A DNA stretch of 64,000 nt from Vibrio bathopelagicus (GTDB taxonomy: Bacteria > Pseudomonadota > Gammaproteobacteria > Enterobacterales > Vibrionaceae), in assembly GCF_014879975.1 (NCBI RefSeq), contig NZ_CP062500.1, positions 2,976,001 through 3,040,000 of the forward strand. Reading direction: 5' to 3'. The number at the start of each line of letters is the position of its first letter. Positions within the stretch are counted from its first letter, which is position 1. The position numbers and the translations under genes were made by a program. The notes under the pieces were generated by a model. It saw only the letters and a program-made list of their open reading frames with translations. It did not search any database and was not told the DNA's origin. Shown piece after piece: positions 17,000-25,876 of this stretch.

Positions 17000-17986
17000 A
17001 TGGGTTATTTTTTAAGACGTTTGTCATTTTATTTTGTCGCGCTATTAGTTGCAGCGACGTTAAACTTTATTATTCCAAGAGCAATGCCTGGTGACCCAGT
17101 TACCATGATGTTTGCGAACGCTTCTGTACAAGTTACTCCTGAGCGTATTGCTGCAATGAAAGAACTATTAGGCTTCGTTGATGGCGGCTTAGTGGTTCAA
17201 TACGTAGCATACATGAAGAACATTCTAAGCTGGGAGCTTGGTACATCAATCCAGTTCTACCCACTTTCAGTAAACACACTGTTAGGTGGCGCATTCGGTT
17301 GGTCGCTTTTCTTAGCTGGCACCGCAGTTATTCTTTCTTTCTCAATTGGTTCAATCCTAGGTATTTTTGCAGCGTGGAAACGTGGCAGCAAATACGATGC
17401 ATTTGTTACTCCAGGGATGCTGATTCTACAAGCCGTTCCTCAAGTGGTTATAGCAATGATTGCACTATTTACTTTCGCAATCGGTTTGAAGTGGTTCCCA
17501 ACAGGCTACGCCTATACCGCAGGTACGATACCTGATTGGACAAGCTGGGCATTCATTAAAGACGTTGCGTATCATGCTTTCTTACCTCTGGTGTGTGCTT
17601 CCATTGTTCAAATTGGTGGCTTCCTAGTGAACATGCGTAACAACATGATCAACCTACTAGCTGAAGACTACATCACGATGGCTAAAGGCAAAGGCCTTAG
17701 CGAAAACCGAGTGGTATTCAACTACGCAGCTCGTAACGCGATGCTACCAAGTGTCACTGCCCTTTCTATGTCGCTAGGTATGGCAATCGGTGGTCAGTTA
17801 ATTATCGAAATCATCTTTAACTACCCAGGTCTTGGTAGCGTACTTTTCAACGCAATCAACGCTCGTGACTACCAAGTATTACAAGGTCAGCTACTTATCA
17901 TGACGCTATTCATGCTGTTCTTTAACCTAGTTGCAGACATGCTTTACGTTGTTCTTGACCCTCGTCTTCGTAAGGGTGGTAAATAA
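17000..17986 (+). CDS. Chitooligosaccharide ABC transporter, permease 1 (DppB type)
   Basis: This is a 328-residue inner-membrane permease of the peptide/oligosaccharide (Dpp/Opp) ABC class and one half of the membrane channel for Cbp. TM1 is at residues 9-27 (LSFYFVALLVAATLNFIIPRAMPGDPV, in two stretches), the family's N-terminal signature. Further spans follow, and the EAA loop that contacts the ATPase is seen as EDYITMAKGKGLSENRVVF (about 222). It is followed after 2 bp by the second permease. The family resemblance to dipeptide transporters is expected: Vibrio chitobiose importers belong to this class. Orthologue in V. cholerae: VC0619. Confidence 0.92.
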   Translation: MGYFLRRLSFYFVALLVAATLNFIIPRAMPGDPVTMMFANASVQVTPERIAAMKELLGFVDGGLVVQYVAYMKNILSWELGTSIQFYPLSVNTLLGGAFGWSLFLAGTAVILSFSIGSILGIFAAWKRGSKYDAFVTPGMLILQAVPQVVIAMIALFTFAIGLKWFPTGYAYTAGTIPDWTSWAFIKDVAYHAFLPLVCASIVQIGGFLVNMRNNMINLLAEDYITMAKGKGLSENRVVFNYAARNAMLPSVTALSMSLGMAIGGQLIIEIIFNYPGLGSVLFNAINARDYQVLQGQLLIMTLFMLFFNLVADMLYVVLDPRLRKGGK

Positions 17987-17988
17987 TC

Positions 17989-19014
17989 ATGAAAGACTTT
18001 CTAAAACTCATTTGGCGTAACCCGATGGCCCTAACTGGCGTCATCATCCTAAGTATTTTTATCCTTGGCGCGATTGCTGCTCCATTGATCACCAAACACG
18101 TTCCAGACAAACGTACAGGTAATCCACACGAATACCCAGGCTTCGTTGTTAAGTCTGCACAAACAAGCCCTGATGGCTGGGTTGCTCAAAATCTAGCAGA
18201 CGACCGTCGTACATTGATTATGTCTAAAAAGGCAGACCACGTACTTGGTACAACTCGTATGGGTCGTGACGTTTGGTCACAAGTGGTATACGGCGCACGT
18301 GTATCTCTTGCTGTAGGTTTTGGTGCTGGTCTAACTGTATGTCTACTCGCAACGGTTATCGGTGTTTCTGCTGGCTACTTTGGCGGCCGTGTCGATGATA
18401 TTTTAACCGCCGCAATGAACATCATGTTGGTTATCCCTCAATACCCACTGCTGTTCGTAGTTGCAGCCTTTATCGGTGAGGCTGGACCACTCACCATAAC
18501 CTTAGTTATCGGCTTTATGTCCTGGGCTTGGGGCGCGCGTGTTGTTCGTTCTCAAACCTTGGCACTACGCGAAAAAGAATTTGTAAAAGCAGCAGAAGTT
18601 TTGGGTGAATCTTCATTCCGCATCATCTTCGTTGAGATTCTGCCAAACCTTATCTCTATCGTTGGCGCGAGCTTCATCGGTTCGGTGATGTACGCAATCA
18701 TGATGGAAGCAACGATTTCGTTCTTAGGTCTTGGTGACCCGAACACAATCAGCTGGGGCATCATGCTTTACAACGTTCAAACCTCTTCATCAATGCTGAT
18801 TGGCGCTTGGTGGGAACTATTGGCTCCTTGTATCGCATTAACACTACTTGTAACTGGTCTTGCGCTACTTAACTTTGCTGTCGATGAGATTGCTAACCCT
18901 CAACTGCGTTCTCATAAAGGCATGAAGCGTTGGAAGAAACTTGCAGCTCAAGACAAAGAAGAACGCGAACCTGACTTACCACCACAAAATGCACTTTGGA
19001 GCGGAGATAAATAA
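17989..19014 (+). CDS. Chitooligosaccharide ABC transporter, permease 2 (DppC type)
   Basis: This 341-residue permease is the partner of the preceding one. It has an N-terminal span (GVIILSIFILGAIAAPLI, about 17-34), then a periplasmic stretch of about 60 residues that precedes the conserved LGTTRMGRDVWSQVVYGARVS (in two stretches). The EAA motif is LREKEFVKAAEVLGESSFRI (about 190). The C-terminus is hydrophilic and charged (KKLAAQDKEEREPDL), which extends somewhat beyond the core fold. It is two bases from the upstream permease and two from the first ATPase gene, so translation is probably coupled. Orthologue in V. cholerae: VC0618. Confidence 0.92.
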   Translation: MKDFLKLIWRNPMALTGVIILSIFILGAIAAPLITKHVPDKRTGNPHEYPGFVVKSAQTSPDGWVAQNLADDRRTLIMSKKADHVLGTTRMGRDVWSQVVYGARVSLAVGFGAGLTVCLLATVIGVSAGYFGGRVDDILTAAMNIMLVIPQYPLLFVVAAFIGEAGPLTITLVIGFMSWAWGARVVRSQTLALREKEFVKAAEVLGESSFRIIFVEILPNLISIVGASFIGSVMYAIMMEATISFLGLGDPNTISWGIMLYNVQTSSSMLIGAWWELLAPCIALTLLVTGLALLNFAVDEIANPQLRSHKGMKRWKKLAAQDKEEREPDLPPQNALWSGDK

Positions 19015-19016
19015 TC

Positions 19017-20000
19017 ATGTCTAAACCATTAATTTCTATCCGTAACTTATGCGTAGATTACATCACTGAAGCTGGCGATGTTCGCGCGTGTAACAACGTA
19101 AGTTTTGATATCGCTCCAGGTGAAGTATTTGGCCTAGCCGGTGAATCTGGCTGTGGTAAATCAACGGTCGCTTTCTCTTTAATGCGTCTACATAAGCCGC
19201 CAGCATATATCAGTGGTGGCGAGGTTATCTTCAACGGTGAGAACATCCTGGAATACAGTGATGAACGCATGCAAGCGTTCCGTTGGAGCGAGATGTCCAT
19301 GGTATTCCAAAGTGCAATGAACGCGCTGAACCCAGTATTACCAATGGAAGAGCAGTTCTGTGACGTGATTATGCATCACACCAACATGACTCGTGAACAA
19401 GCAAAAAAACGCGCTGAAGGTCTACTTGAGATCGTCGATATTCACCCAAGTCGTTTGAGTGACTACCCTCACCAATTCTCTGGTGGTATGCGTCAACGTT
19501 TGGTTATTGCTATCGCTCTTGCGCTGAATCCAAAGCTGATAATTATGGATGAGCCAACAACAGCACTTGATGTGGTTGTGCAACGCGAAATCTTGCAAAA
19601 GATCTACGCACTAAAAGAAGAGTTTGGCTTCTCGATTCTGTTCATCACCCATGACTTGTCATTGATGGTCGAATTCTCTGACCGTATCGGCATCATGTAC
19701 TCAGGTGAGCTTATTGAGATTGCTAACTCTCAAGATATTCTAGAAAACCCTTACCACCCTTACACCAAAGGGCTGGGAAGTTCTTTCCCACCGCTAACAG
19801 GGCCAAAGACCAAGTTAGCAGGTATTCCGGGCAACCCTTTGAACCTCTTAGAGATTCCTGAAGGGTGTCGTTTTCAAGCTCGTTGTGACCGTGTACATGA
19901 AGCCTGCACCAAAGTACCGACCTCACTACGTGCAATCGAACCGGGACATTTGTCTAACTGCCACCTGTACGGCGACCCAATAGTACAAAGGAAGCTATAG
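19017..20000 (+). CDS. Chitooligosaccharide ABC transporter, ATPase 1 (DppD type)
   Basis: This 327-residue cytoplasmic ATPase energises the importer. The Walker A is GESGCGKST (about 41), the signature is FSGGMRQRLVIAIALALNPK (155) and the Walker B is LIIMDEPTTALD. The Opp/Dpp C-terminal extension carries the cysteines of an iron-sulfur-like motif (CRFQARCDRVHEAC and a later SNCHLY), which several DppD proteins use to bind a 4Fe-4S cluster. It is followed by an 87-bp gap before the second ATPase gene. Orthologue in V. cholerae: VC0617. Confidence 0.93.
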   Translation: MSKPLISIRNLCVDYITEAGDVRACNNVSFDIAPGEVFGLAGESGCGKSTVAFSLMRLHKPPAYISGGEVIFNGENILEYSDERMQAFRWSEMSMVFQSAMNALNPVLPMEEQFCDVIMHHTNMTREQAKKRAEGLLEIVDIHPSRLSDYPHQFSGGMRQRLVIAIALALNPKLIIMDEPTTALDVVVQREILQKIYALKEEFGFSILFITHDLSLMVEFSDRIGIMYSGELIEIANSQDILENPYHPYTKGLGSSFPPLTGPKTKLAGIPGNPLNLLEIPEGCRFQARCDRVHEACTKVPTSLRAIEPGHLSNCHLYGDPIVQRKL

Positions 20001-20087
20001 CTTGCACGCTCACTCAGCGTGAATAAATAACAAAGTGGTTTAACCGCTCTAAAACAAGCAAAGCGAACAAGGATTCTGGAGACAATT

Positions 20088-21083
20088 ATGAGCAAAGATT
20101 TCGGTCAATTATTGGTAGAAGGTAAGAACGTCGTAAAAGACTTCCCAATAAGCAGCACCACCATTCAAACCCCGATGATGCGTGCGATCAACGATGTGTC
20201 ATTCAAAATGTACAAAAGCCGCGGCTTAGCGGTAGTTGGTGAGTCTGGCTCAGGCAAATCAACAACGGCAAAAATGATCGCAAAAATGTATGCGCCATCA
20301 GGCGGTACGATCGAGTACAAAGGCCGTGACATCCAAGAGATCTCAAGCAAAAAAGATCTTATGCATTACCGTGAAGGTGTGCAAATGGTATGGCAAGACC
20401 CGTTTGGATCTTTAAATCCAACGCACAACATTTTTCACCATATTGCTCGCCCTTTGTTAATCCATAAAAAGATCAAACCGGGCAATAAAAAAGAACTGCA
20501 GGAACGTGTATATGATCTTCTCGAGCAGGTTGGCTTAATCCCACCAAAAGCAACGGCAGAGAAGTACCCACACCAGTTATCTGGTGGTCAACGTCAACGT
20601 GTCAACCTTGCACGTAACATCGCGGTAGGGGCAGAAGTTGTATTAGCCGATGAGCCAACATCAATGCTCGATGTATCGATTCGTGCGGGTGTTTTAAACC
20701 TGATGGAAGAGATGAAGTTTGAGAAACAGATGTCTCTACTTTACATCACCCATGACATCGCAACAGCTCGTTACATCGCTGAAGATCTTTCGGTGATGTA
20801 CGTGGGTCACATGGTTGAATGGGGCGATACCGATGACGTTATTGCTAACCCTCAACACCCTTACACCCAGTTGCTGGTTTCTGCGGTTCCAGATCCTAAG
20901 AAATCGATCCACGAACAATTGGCAGGAAATAAAGGGGAAATACCTCTTTGGACACCAGTATCAGCAGGTTGCCCTTTTGCAGGCCGTTGTACTCACGCAA
21001 TGGACAAGTGTAAAGAGCAATTACCGGGTGTCACTCAACTCGCAGATAACCACTTTGTGCGTTGTTACCTACACGAAAGCTAA
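20088..21083 (+). CDS. Chitooligosaccharide ABC transporter, ATPase 2 (DppF type)
   Basis: This 331-residue second ATPase probably forms a heterodimer with the first. The Walker A is GESGSGKST (about 51), the signature is LSGGQRQRVNLARNIAVG, and the Walker B is VVLADEPTSMLD. The C-terminal region again carries a cysteine cluster (CPFAGRCTHAMDKCKEQ), the typical oligopeptide-ATPase ending. The start is supported by GGAG eight bases upstream. A hairpin in the following 97-bp gap separates the transporter genes from the catabolic genes. Orthologue in V. cholerae: VC0616. Confidence 0.93.
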   Translation: MSKDFGQLLVEGKNVVKDFPISSTTIQTPMMRAINDVSFKMYKSRGLAVVGESGSGKSTTAKMIAKMYAPSGGTIEYKGRDIQEISSKKDLMHYREGVQMVWQDPFGSLNPTHNIFHHIARPLLIHKKIKPGNKKELQERVYDLLEQVGLIPPKATAEKYPHQLSGGQRQRVNLARNIAVGAEVVLADEPTSMLDVSIRAGVLNLMEEMKFEKQMSLLYITHDIATARYIAEDLSVMYVGHMVEWGDTDDVIANPQHPYTQLLVSAVPDPKKSIHEQLAGNKGEIPLWTPVSAGCPFAGRCTHAMDKCKEQLPGVTQLADNHFVRCYLHES

Positions 21084-21097
21084 GCAATAAATGCCCG

Positions 21098-21117
21098 TTA
21101 GGGTCTACGGACCCTAA
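21098..21117 (+). terminator. Weak hairpin between transporter and catabolic genes
   Basis: TTAGGGT / ACCCTAA with a 6-base loop is followed by TTATTTATCC. It resembles a leaky terminator or processing site. Confidence 0.45.
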
Positions 21118-21180
21118 TTATTTATCCTAAAAAATTTCAGGTACCTAGCCATAAGAAACTAGGACTTTTGGAGAACATTG

Positions 21181-22902
21181 ATGCTGTTATTGACCAACCA
21201 TATTGGCTACGAATCCACGGCTCCAAAGCAAGCTATCTTACAAACTAAGAAAGTTCGCTTATCAAGTACGACTGCACTATTAGTGTGTGCCGACAACCAT
21301 ATTACCGTGGGCAACTTCGATGTTGTAAAGCAAGGCCGCGTAGCAAACTGGCATCAAGGACAATTCTTCACAATCGATTTCAGTTCATTCACTGAACCTG
21401 GTCGCTACTACCTACGCTTTGACAATCTACGTTCAGAAGTCTTTGAGATTGGTAGCAACCTATTAATGAACCACACGTTTTCTGATGTGCTTCATTACTT
21501 CAAGTCTCAACGTTGCGGCGGCACTTTCGACAAAAAAGATCGACAAGCACAAATTCTAGGCACTGACAGATACGTCGATGTCCATGGCGGTTGGTACGAC
21601 GCATCAGGCGATGTAAGCAAGTATTTTAGTCACCTGTCTTATGGTAACTACCTCAACCCTCAACAGATTCCGATGGTTGTTTGGAACATGCTCAAAAGCG
21701 TGCGCTTGACCAGCAATAACTCAGACTTCCCGAAATTCTCCATGACTCGTCTGATTGAAGAAGCTCTATTCGGTGCAGACTTCTTAGTACGCATGCAAGA
21801 CGCTGCTGGATACTTCTATATGACGGTATTCGACAAGTGGAGCAAAGATATCAATCAGCGCGACATCTGCGCTTATGCCACTCAAGAAGGCCATAAATCA
21901 ACGGACTTACAAGCGGGCTACCGACAAGGGGCGGGCGTTGCTATCGCCGCATTAGCTGCTGCATCAGAGCTTGAAACCTCGGGCAGCTATTCTAGTCAAA
22001 CTTACCTTGAAACTGCCGCCAACGGTTACTGGCACCTAAAAGAGCATAACCTCCAGTATCTAAACGATGGCGAAGAAAACATCATCGATGAGTATTGTGC
22101 CCTACTCGCTGCCAATGAGTTGTACCGAGTTACACAAGATTCTCAATATCTATCAGAAGCAAGAACTTGGGCTAGTCGCTTAATCGCTCGTCAGCAATCC
22201 GATGATTCATTTACGCATTTCTGGTCGGCAAACTCTGATGGCTCTCGCCCTTATTTCCATGCAGCTGAAGCAGGCCTTCCAGTGATTGCTCTGTGCGAGT
22301 ATATCGACAATGAAACTGATGCAGTTCTGAAAGAACAAGCTCGCACAGTTGTTGAAAAAGCATGTCAGTTCGAAATCAATATTACAGACAAAGTCATCAA
22401 CCCATTTGGCTATCCAAGACAATACGTTAAGTCTGTCGATGGCGATAAACGCGATGCCTTCTTTGTCGCTCAACAAAACGAAACAGGCTACTGGTGGCAA
22501 GGTGAAAACGCGCGTCTTGGCTCAATTGCGACCATGGCTTACTTAGTTCAACCACATATTCAAGATACAGATCTTCAAAAGCGCTTAATCCAGCTTTCAC
22601 AAAACAGCCTTGATTGGATTTTAGGATTGAACCCTTACCACATGTGTATGCTCGATGGTCATGGCCATAACAACCCAGACTACCTACCACAGCTTGGCTT
22701 CTTTAATGCGAAAGGCGGTATTTGCAACGGCATCACGGCTGGCTTTGACGATGAACAAGACATCGCATTCAAGCCACCAGCTCAAAAAGACGACATGCTA
22801 CAAAACTGGCGCTGGGGCGAACAATGGATCCCTCATGGCGCGTGGTACTTACTGGCAACAGCAGCACAATTTAATCATTTAGCACAGTGTAAGGAGCAAT
22901 AA
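21181..22902 (+). CDS. Family 9 glycoside hydrolase, probable exo-beta-D-glucosaminidase
   Basis: This 573-residue protein lacks a signal peptide, so it should act in the cytoplasm on imported oligomers. An N-terminal immunoglobulin-like CelD_N domain (about 1-95, NHIGYESTAPKQAIL) precedes an alpha/alpha-barrel GH9 domain. GGWYDASGDVSKY (about 137) contains the catalytic-base aspartates, and a C-terminal NPYHMCMLDGHGHNNPDYL segment matches the family's active-site end. GH9 is usually a cellulase family, but a Photobacterium homologue in the same context was shown to be an exo-beta-D-glucosaminidase. That fits the glucosamine kinase gene 2 bp downstream. GGAG precedes the ATG at 21181; the in-frame TTG before it is unlikely to be used. 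Confidence 0.85.
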   Translation: MLLLTNHIGYESTAPKQAILQTKKVRLSSTTALLVCADNHITVGNFDVVKQGRVANWHQGQFFTIDFSSFTEPGRYYLRFDNLRSEVFEIGSNLLMNHTFSDVLHYFKSQRCGGTFDKKDRQAQILGTDRYVDVHGGWYDASGDVSKYFSHLSYGNYLNPQQIPMVVWNMLKSVRLTSNNSDFPKFSMTRLIEEALFGADFLVRMQDAAGYFYMTVFDKWSKDINQRDICAYATQEGHKSTDLQAGYRQGAGVAIAALAAASELETSGSYSSQTYLETAANGYWHLKEHNLQYLNDGEENIIDEYCALLAANELYRVTQDSQYLSEARTWASRLIARQQSDDSFTHFWSANSDGSRPYFHAAEAGLPVIALCEYIDNETDAVLKEQARTVVEKACQFEINITDKVINPFGYPRQYVKSVDGDKRDAFFVAQQNETGYWWQGENARLGSIATMAYLVQPHIQDTDLQKRLIQLSQNSLDWILGLNPYHMCMLDGHGHNNPDYLPQLGFFNAKGGICNGITAGFDDEQDIAFKPPAQKDDMLQNWRWGEQWIPHGAWYLLATAAQFNHLAQCKEQ

Positions 22903-22904
22903 TC

Positions 22905-23789
22905 ATGACTCTTTACTACATAGGTATTGATGGTGGTGGCACCTCCTGCCGAGCTCGCATTCGTGATGACCAAGGCAAACTGATTGGTGAAGCTAAGAGC
23001 GGCAGTGCCAACATCCTGTTGGGCGTTGATGTTGCGATGAATTCGATTGTTGATGCCATCACCAAAGCCGCACAACAAAGCCAACTAGACTCTGACGACT
23101 TTTCTAATATGCATGTTGGATTAGCACTGGCTGGCGCAGAGCAAAAATCAGCATGGTTCGACTTCATGGCACAAGCACACCCTTTCGCAAGCATGACTCT
23201 CAATACCGACGCTTACGGCGCTTGCATTGGTGCTCACAATGGACAAGACGGTGCAATCATGATCGGTGGCACAGGTTCATGTGGCATCTACTTAAACAAC
23301 GGCGAACAACATGTTGTTGGCGGTCGTGAATTCCCAATTTCAGACCAAGGTGGCAGCGCAGTGATGGGCCTTCGTTTAATTCAGCAAGTTCTACTCGCTG
23401 AAGATGGCATTCGCAACAAAACTCCGCTGACTCAACACGTTATGAATCATTTCAACAACGATGTTGATGCGATCGTGGCGTGGTCGAAAGGCGCGATTCC
23501 AAAAGATTACGGTCAATTTTCTCCAGTCATTTTTCAATTGGCTAATGAAGGAGATGAACTTGCTATCGAGATGCTTAAGCAGACTGCAGCCGATATCGAA
23601 ATGTTTGTGTTAGCGCTGCATCGAAAAGGCGCTGACAAGGTGTGCTTAATGGGAAGTATCGCTGAACGCATTCTCAACTGGCTATCACCACCAGTACAGC
23701 AATGGATCGTTAAACCTCAATTTGACGCTATCGAAGGCGCATTGATGTTTGCCGGGAAATCACAACACAACTTGTATCAACAGGCTTAG
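22905..23789 (+). CDS. gspK: Glucosamine kinase (BadF/BadG/BcrA/BcrD ATPase family)
   Basis: This is a 294-residue cytosolic sugar kinase of the actin-like ATPase fold. The phosphate-1 loop GIDGGGTSCRARI (about 7) and the phosphate-2/adenosine motifs IMIGGTGSCGIYL (118) and KVCLMGSIAE are visible. In V. cholerae the syntenic protein VC0614 was characterised as a glucosamine-specific kinase (GspK), giving GlcN-6-P. The GlcNAc kinases of the same superfamily are the main alternative. The start overlaps the GH9 gene's Shine-Dalgarno spacing (AAGGAGCAATAATC before ATG), and the product of that hydrolase is its likely substrate. Confidence 0.9.
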   Translation: MTLYYIGIDGGGTSCRARIRDDQGKLIGEAKSGSANILLGVDVAMNSIVDAITKAAQQSQLDSDDFSNMHVGLALAGAEQKSAWFDFMAQAHPFASMTLNTDAYGACIGAHNGQDGAIMIGGTGSCGIYLNNGEQHVVGGREFPISDQGGSAVMGLRLIQQVLLAEDGIRNKTPLTQHVMNHFNNDVDAIVAWSKGAIPKDYGQFSPVIFQLANEGDELAIEMLKQTAADIEMFVLALHRKGADKVCLMGSIAERILNWLSPPVQQWIVKPQFDAIEGALMFAGKSQHNLYQQA

Positions 23790-23801
23790 CAGGGAAGTTA
23801 T

Positions 23802-25748
23802 ATGAATTATCGCATCGACTTAGCTGTTCTTTCTGAACAAAAAAACAACTGCCGATTCGGCCTTACGGTACATAACTTAAGTGACCTCGACGTACAAGAT
23901 TGGTCACTGCACTTTGCCTTTGACCGATTCATCCTTCCTGAGAGCTTATCGCAAGGTGAACTGACGCAAGTAGGAAGCTTTTGTTCGTTCAAACCAAATT
24001 CGTCAGTGTTAAAGGCGAACAACCATTACTACCTTGAATTCAGCATTCAAAGCGCCCCATTCCGTTTCTATTCTGACGGCCTAAATGATGCTTTTATCCA
24101 AACGCATCACCAAGGTGAAACATCGGTACTGCCTGTCGCAATATCACCAATTGTTCTGGCTTCACCATACCGTGAACGCAATCAGATACCTGAAGTGAAC
24201 GCTGCTGAGATTGCATTGATTCCTCAACCAAATCAAATCGAAATTCAGCAAGGTAGCTTCAAGCTAAGCAGCGAATGTAAGATTGAGGTTCAATCTCACC
24301 TTGCCAATAAAGCAGCATATTGGCTGCAACAAGAATTGCTCTCTACCTTTGAAATGTCTCTTTCGAATGAGCTTTCAACTGAACTTTCAAAAGACGAAAG
24401 CGGCGACATTCTGTTTCGCAGCAATCCGACTTTAGACGAAGCCGAGTACAAGATCACCATCGCAGCACAGCAGATAATGGTTGAATCAGGTAGCCAATCT
24501 GGCTTCACACACGCAGTGGCAAGCTTGATTCAATTGGTTCAACAACTGGATGCAGAGTGCCTCTCTGTTCCATGTTGCAAAATCGCCGATCAACCTCGCT
24601 TCAAATACCGAGGCATGATGTTGGACTGCGCTCGTCACTTCCACTCGGTAGAGCAAGTTAAGCGTTTAATCAATCAACTGGCGCACTACAAATTCAACGT
24701 ATTTCATTGGCATCTAACTGACGATGAAGGTTGGAGAATTGAGATTAAAAGCCTGCCTCAGCTGACTGAAATCGGCGCTTGCCGCGGCCCTGATCATGCG
24801 TTGGAGCCGCAATATACTCACCTTGCTGAGAACTATGGTGGCTTCTACACGCAACAACAAATTCGTGAAGTGATTGAGTATGCTGAGCAGCGCAGTATCA
24901 CGGTTATTCCTGAAATCGATATCCCAGGACACTGCCGCGCCGCAATAAAATCACTGCCTGACATGCTGGTAGAGCAAGCAGACACCACACAATACAAGAG
25001 TATTCAACACTACAACGACAACGTGCTAAATCCAGGTTTACCGGGTACTTACCAATTCCTAGATGCCGTTATTGAAGAAGTGGCAGAGCTTTTCCCTAGC
25101 GAATTGATCCACATGGGCGCAGATGAAGTACCACCAGGTGTGTGGAGCAACAGCCCTGCCGCTCAAGCTCTGATGAAAGAACACCAATATCAAGACAGCA
25201 AAGATTTACAAGGCCACCTATTCCGTTATGCCGAGAACAAACTCAAACAACTTGGCAAGCGCATGGTGGGCTGGGAAGAAGCGCAACACGGCGACAAGGT
25301 CAGCAAAGAAACCATCATCTACTCGTGGCTCAGTGAAGAAGCCGCTGTGAATTGTGCTCGCCAAGGTTTTGATGTGGTGCTGCAACCTGCACAGTTTACC
25401 TATCTCGACATGACCCAAGATTATGCACCGGAAGAGCCGGGCGTAGATTGGGCTGCTGTTATCCCATTAGAACAAGCTTATACCTACGAAGCGCTTGCTG
25501 AGATATCCGACACCGACCCAATTCGTAAGCGGATCCGCGGAATTCAGTGTGCTCTATGGTGTGAGATCGTCACCAATCAAAAGCGCATGGATTACATGGT
25601 ATTCCCAAGAATTAGCGCTTTAGCTGAAGGATGTTGGACACATAAAAACAACCGAAACTGGCTAGATTACTTATCTCGCCTAAAGGGTCACCTGCCATTA
25701 CTCGACAGACTCGATGTTGACTATCGTAACCCTTGGAAAGCTCAATAA
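23802..25748 (+). CDS. Family 20 beta-N-acetylhexosaminidase
   Basis: This 648-residue enzyme removes terminal GlcNAc from chitin oligosaccharides. It has an N-terminal carbohydrate-binding-like domain (1-135), a GH20b domain (about 140-265, EIALIPQPNQIEIQQG) and a TIM-barrel GH20 domain. RGMMLDCARHFHSVEQVK and FHWHLTDDEGWRIEI are typical. The catalytic Asp-Glu pair is D441-E442 in HMGADEVPPG. No signal peptide is seen, so it probably acts in the cytosol on imported oligomers. It is 12 bp downstream of the kinase gene. Orthologue in V. cholerae: VC0613. Natural substrate length cannot be read from sequence. Confidence 0.94.
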   Translation: MNYRIDLAVLSEQKNNCRFGLTVHNLSDLDVQDWSLHFAFDRFILPESLSQGELTQVGSFCSFKPNSSVLKANNHYYLEFSIQSAPFRFYSDGLNDAFIQTHHQGETSVLPVAISPIVLASPYRERNQIPEVNAAEIALIPQPNQIEIQQGSFKLSSECKIEVQSHLANKAAYWLQQELLSTFEMSLSNELSTELSKDESGDILFRSNPTLDEAEYKITIAAQQIMVESGSQSGFTHAVASLIQLVQQLDAECLSVPCCKIADQPRFKYRGMMLDCARHFHSVEQVKRLINQLAHYKFNVFHWHLTDDEGWRIEIKSLPQLTEIGACRGPDHALEPQYTHLAENYGGFYTQQQIREVIEYAEQRSITVIPEIDIPGHCRAAIKSLPDMLVEQADTTQYKSIQHYNDNVLNPGLPGTYQFLDAVIEEVAELFPSELIHMGADEVPPGVWSNSPAAQALMKEHQYQDSKDLQGHLFRYAENKLKQLGKRMVGWEEAQHGDKVSKETIIYSWLSEEAAVNCARQGFDVVLQPAQFTYLDMTQDYAPEEPGVDWAAVIPLEQAYTYEALAEISDTDPIRKRIRGIQCALWCEIVTNQKRMDYMVFPRISALAEGCWTHKNNRNWLDYLSRLKGHLPLLDRLDVDYRNPWKAQ

Positions 25749-25876
25749 AACAAAACTAAAGCGCCACTCACTTCGAGTAGTTGCTAACTCAAATTAAGGT
25801 GCTCAGTTAGATAATACTCAGCATCACTATTTAAAAATTAGCTGCATAGATGCAGTTTGTTAAAAAGGAAATGACA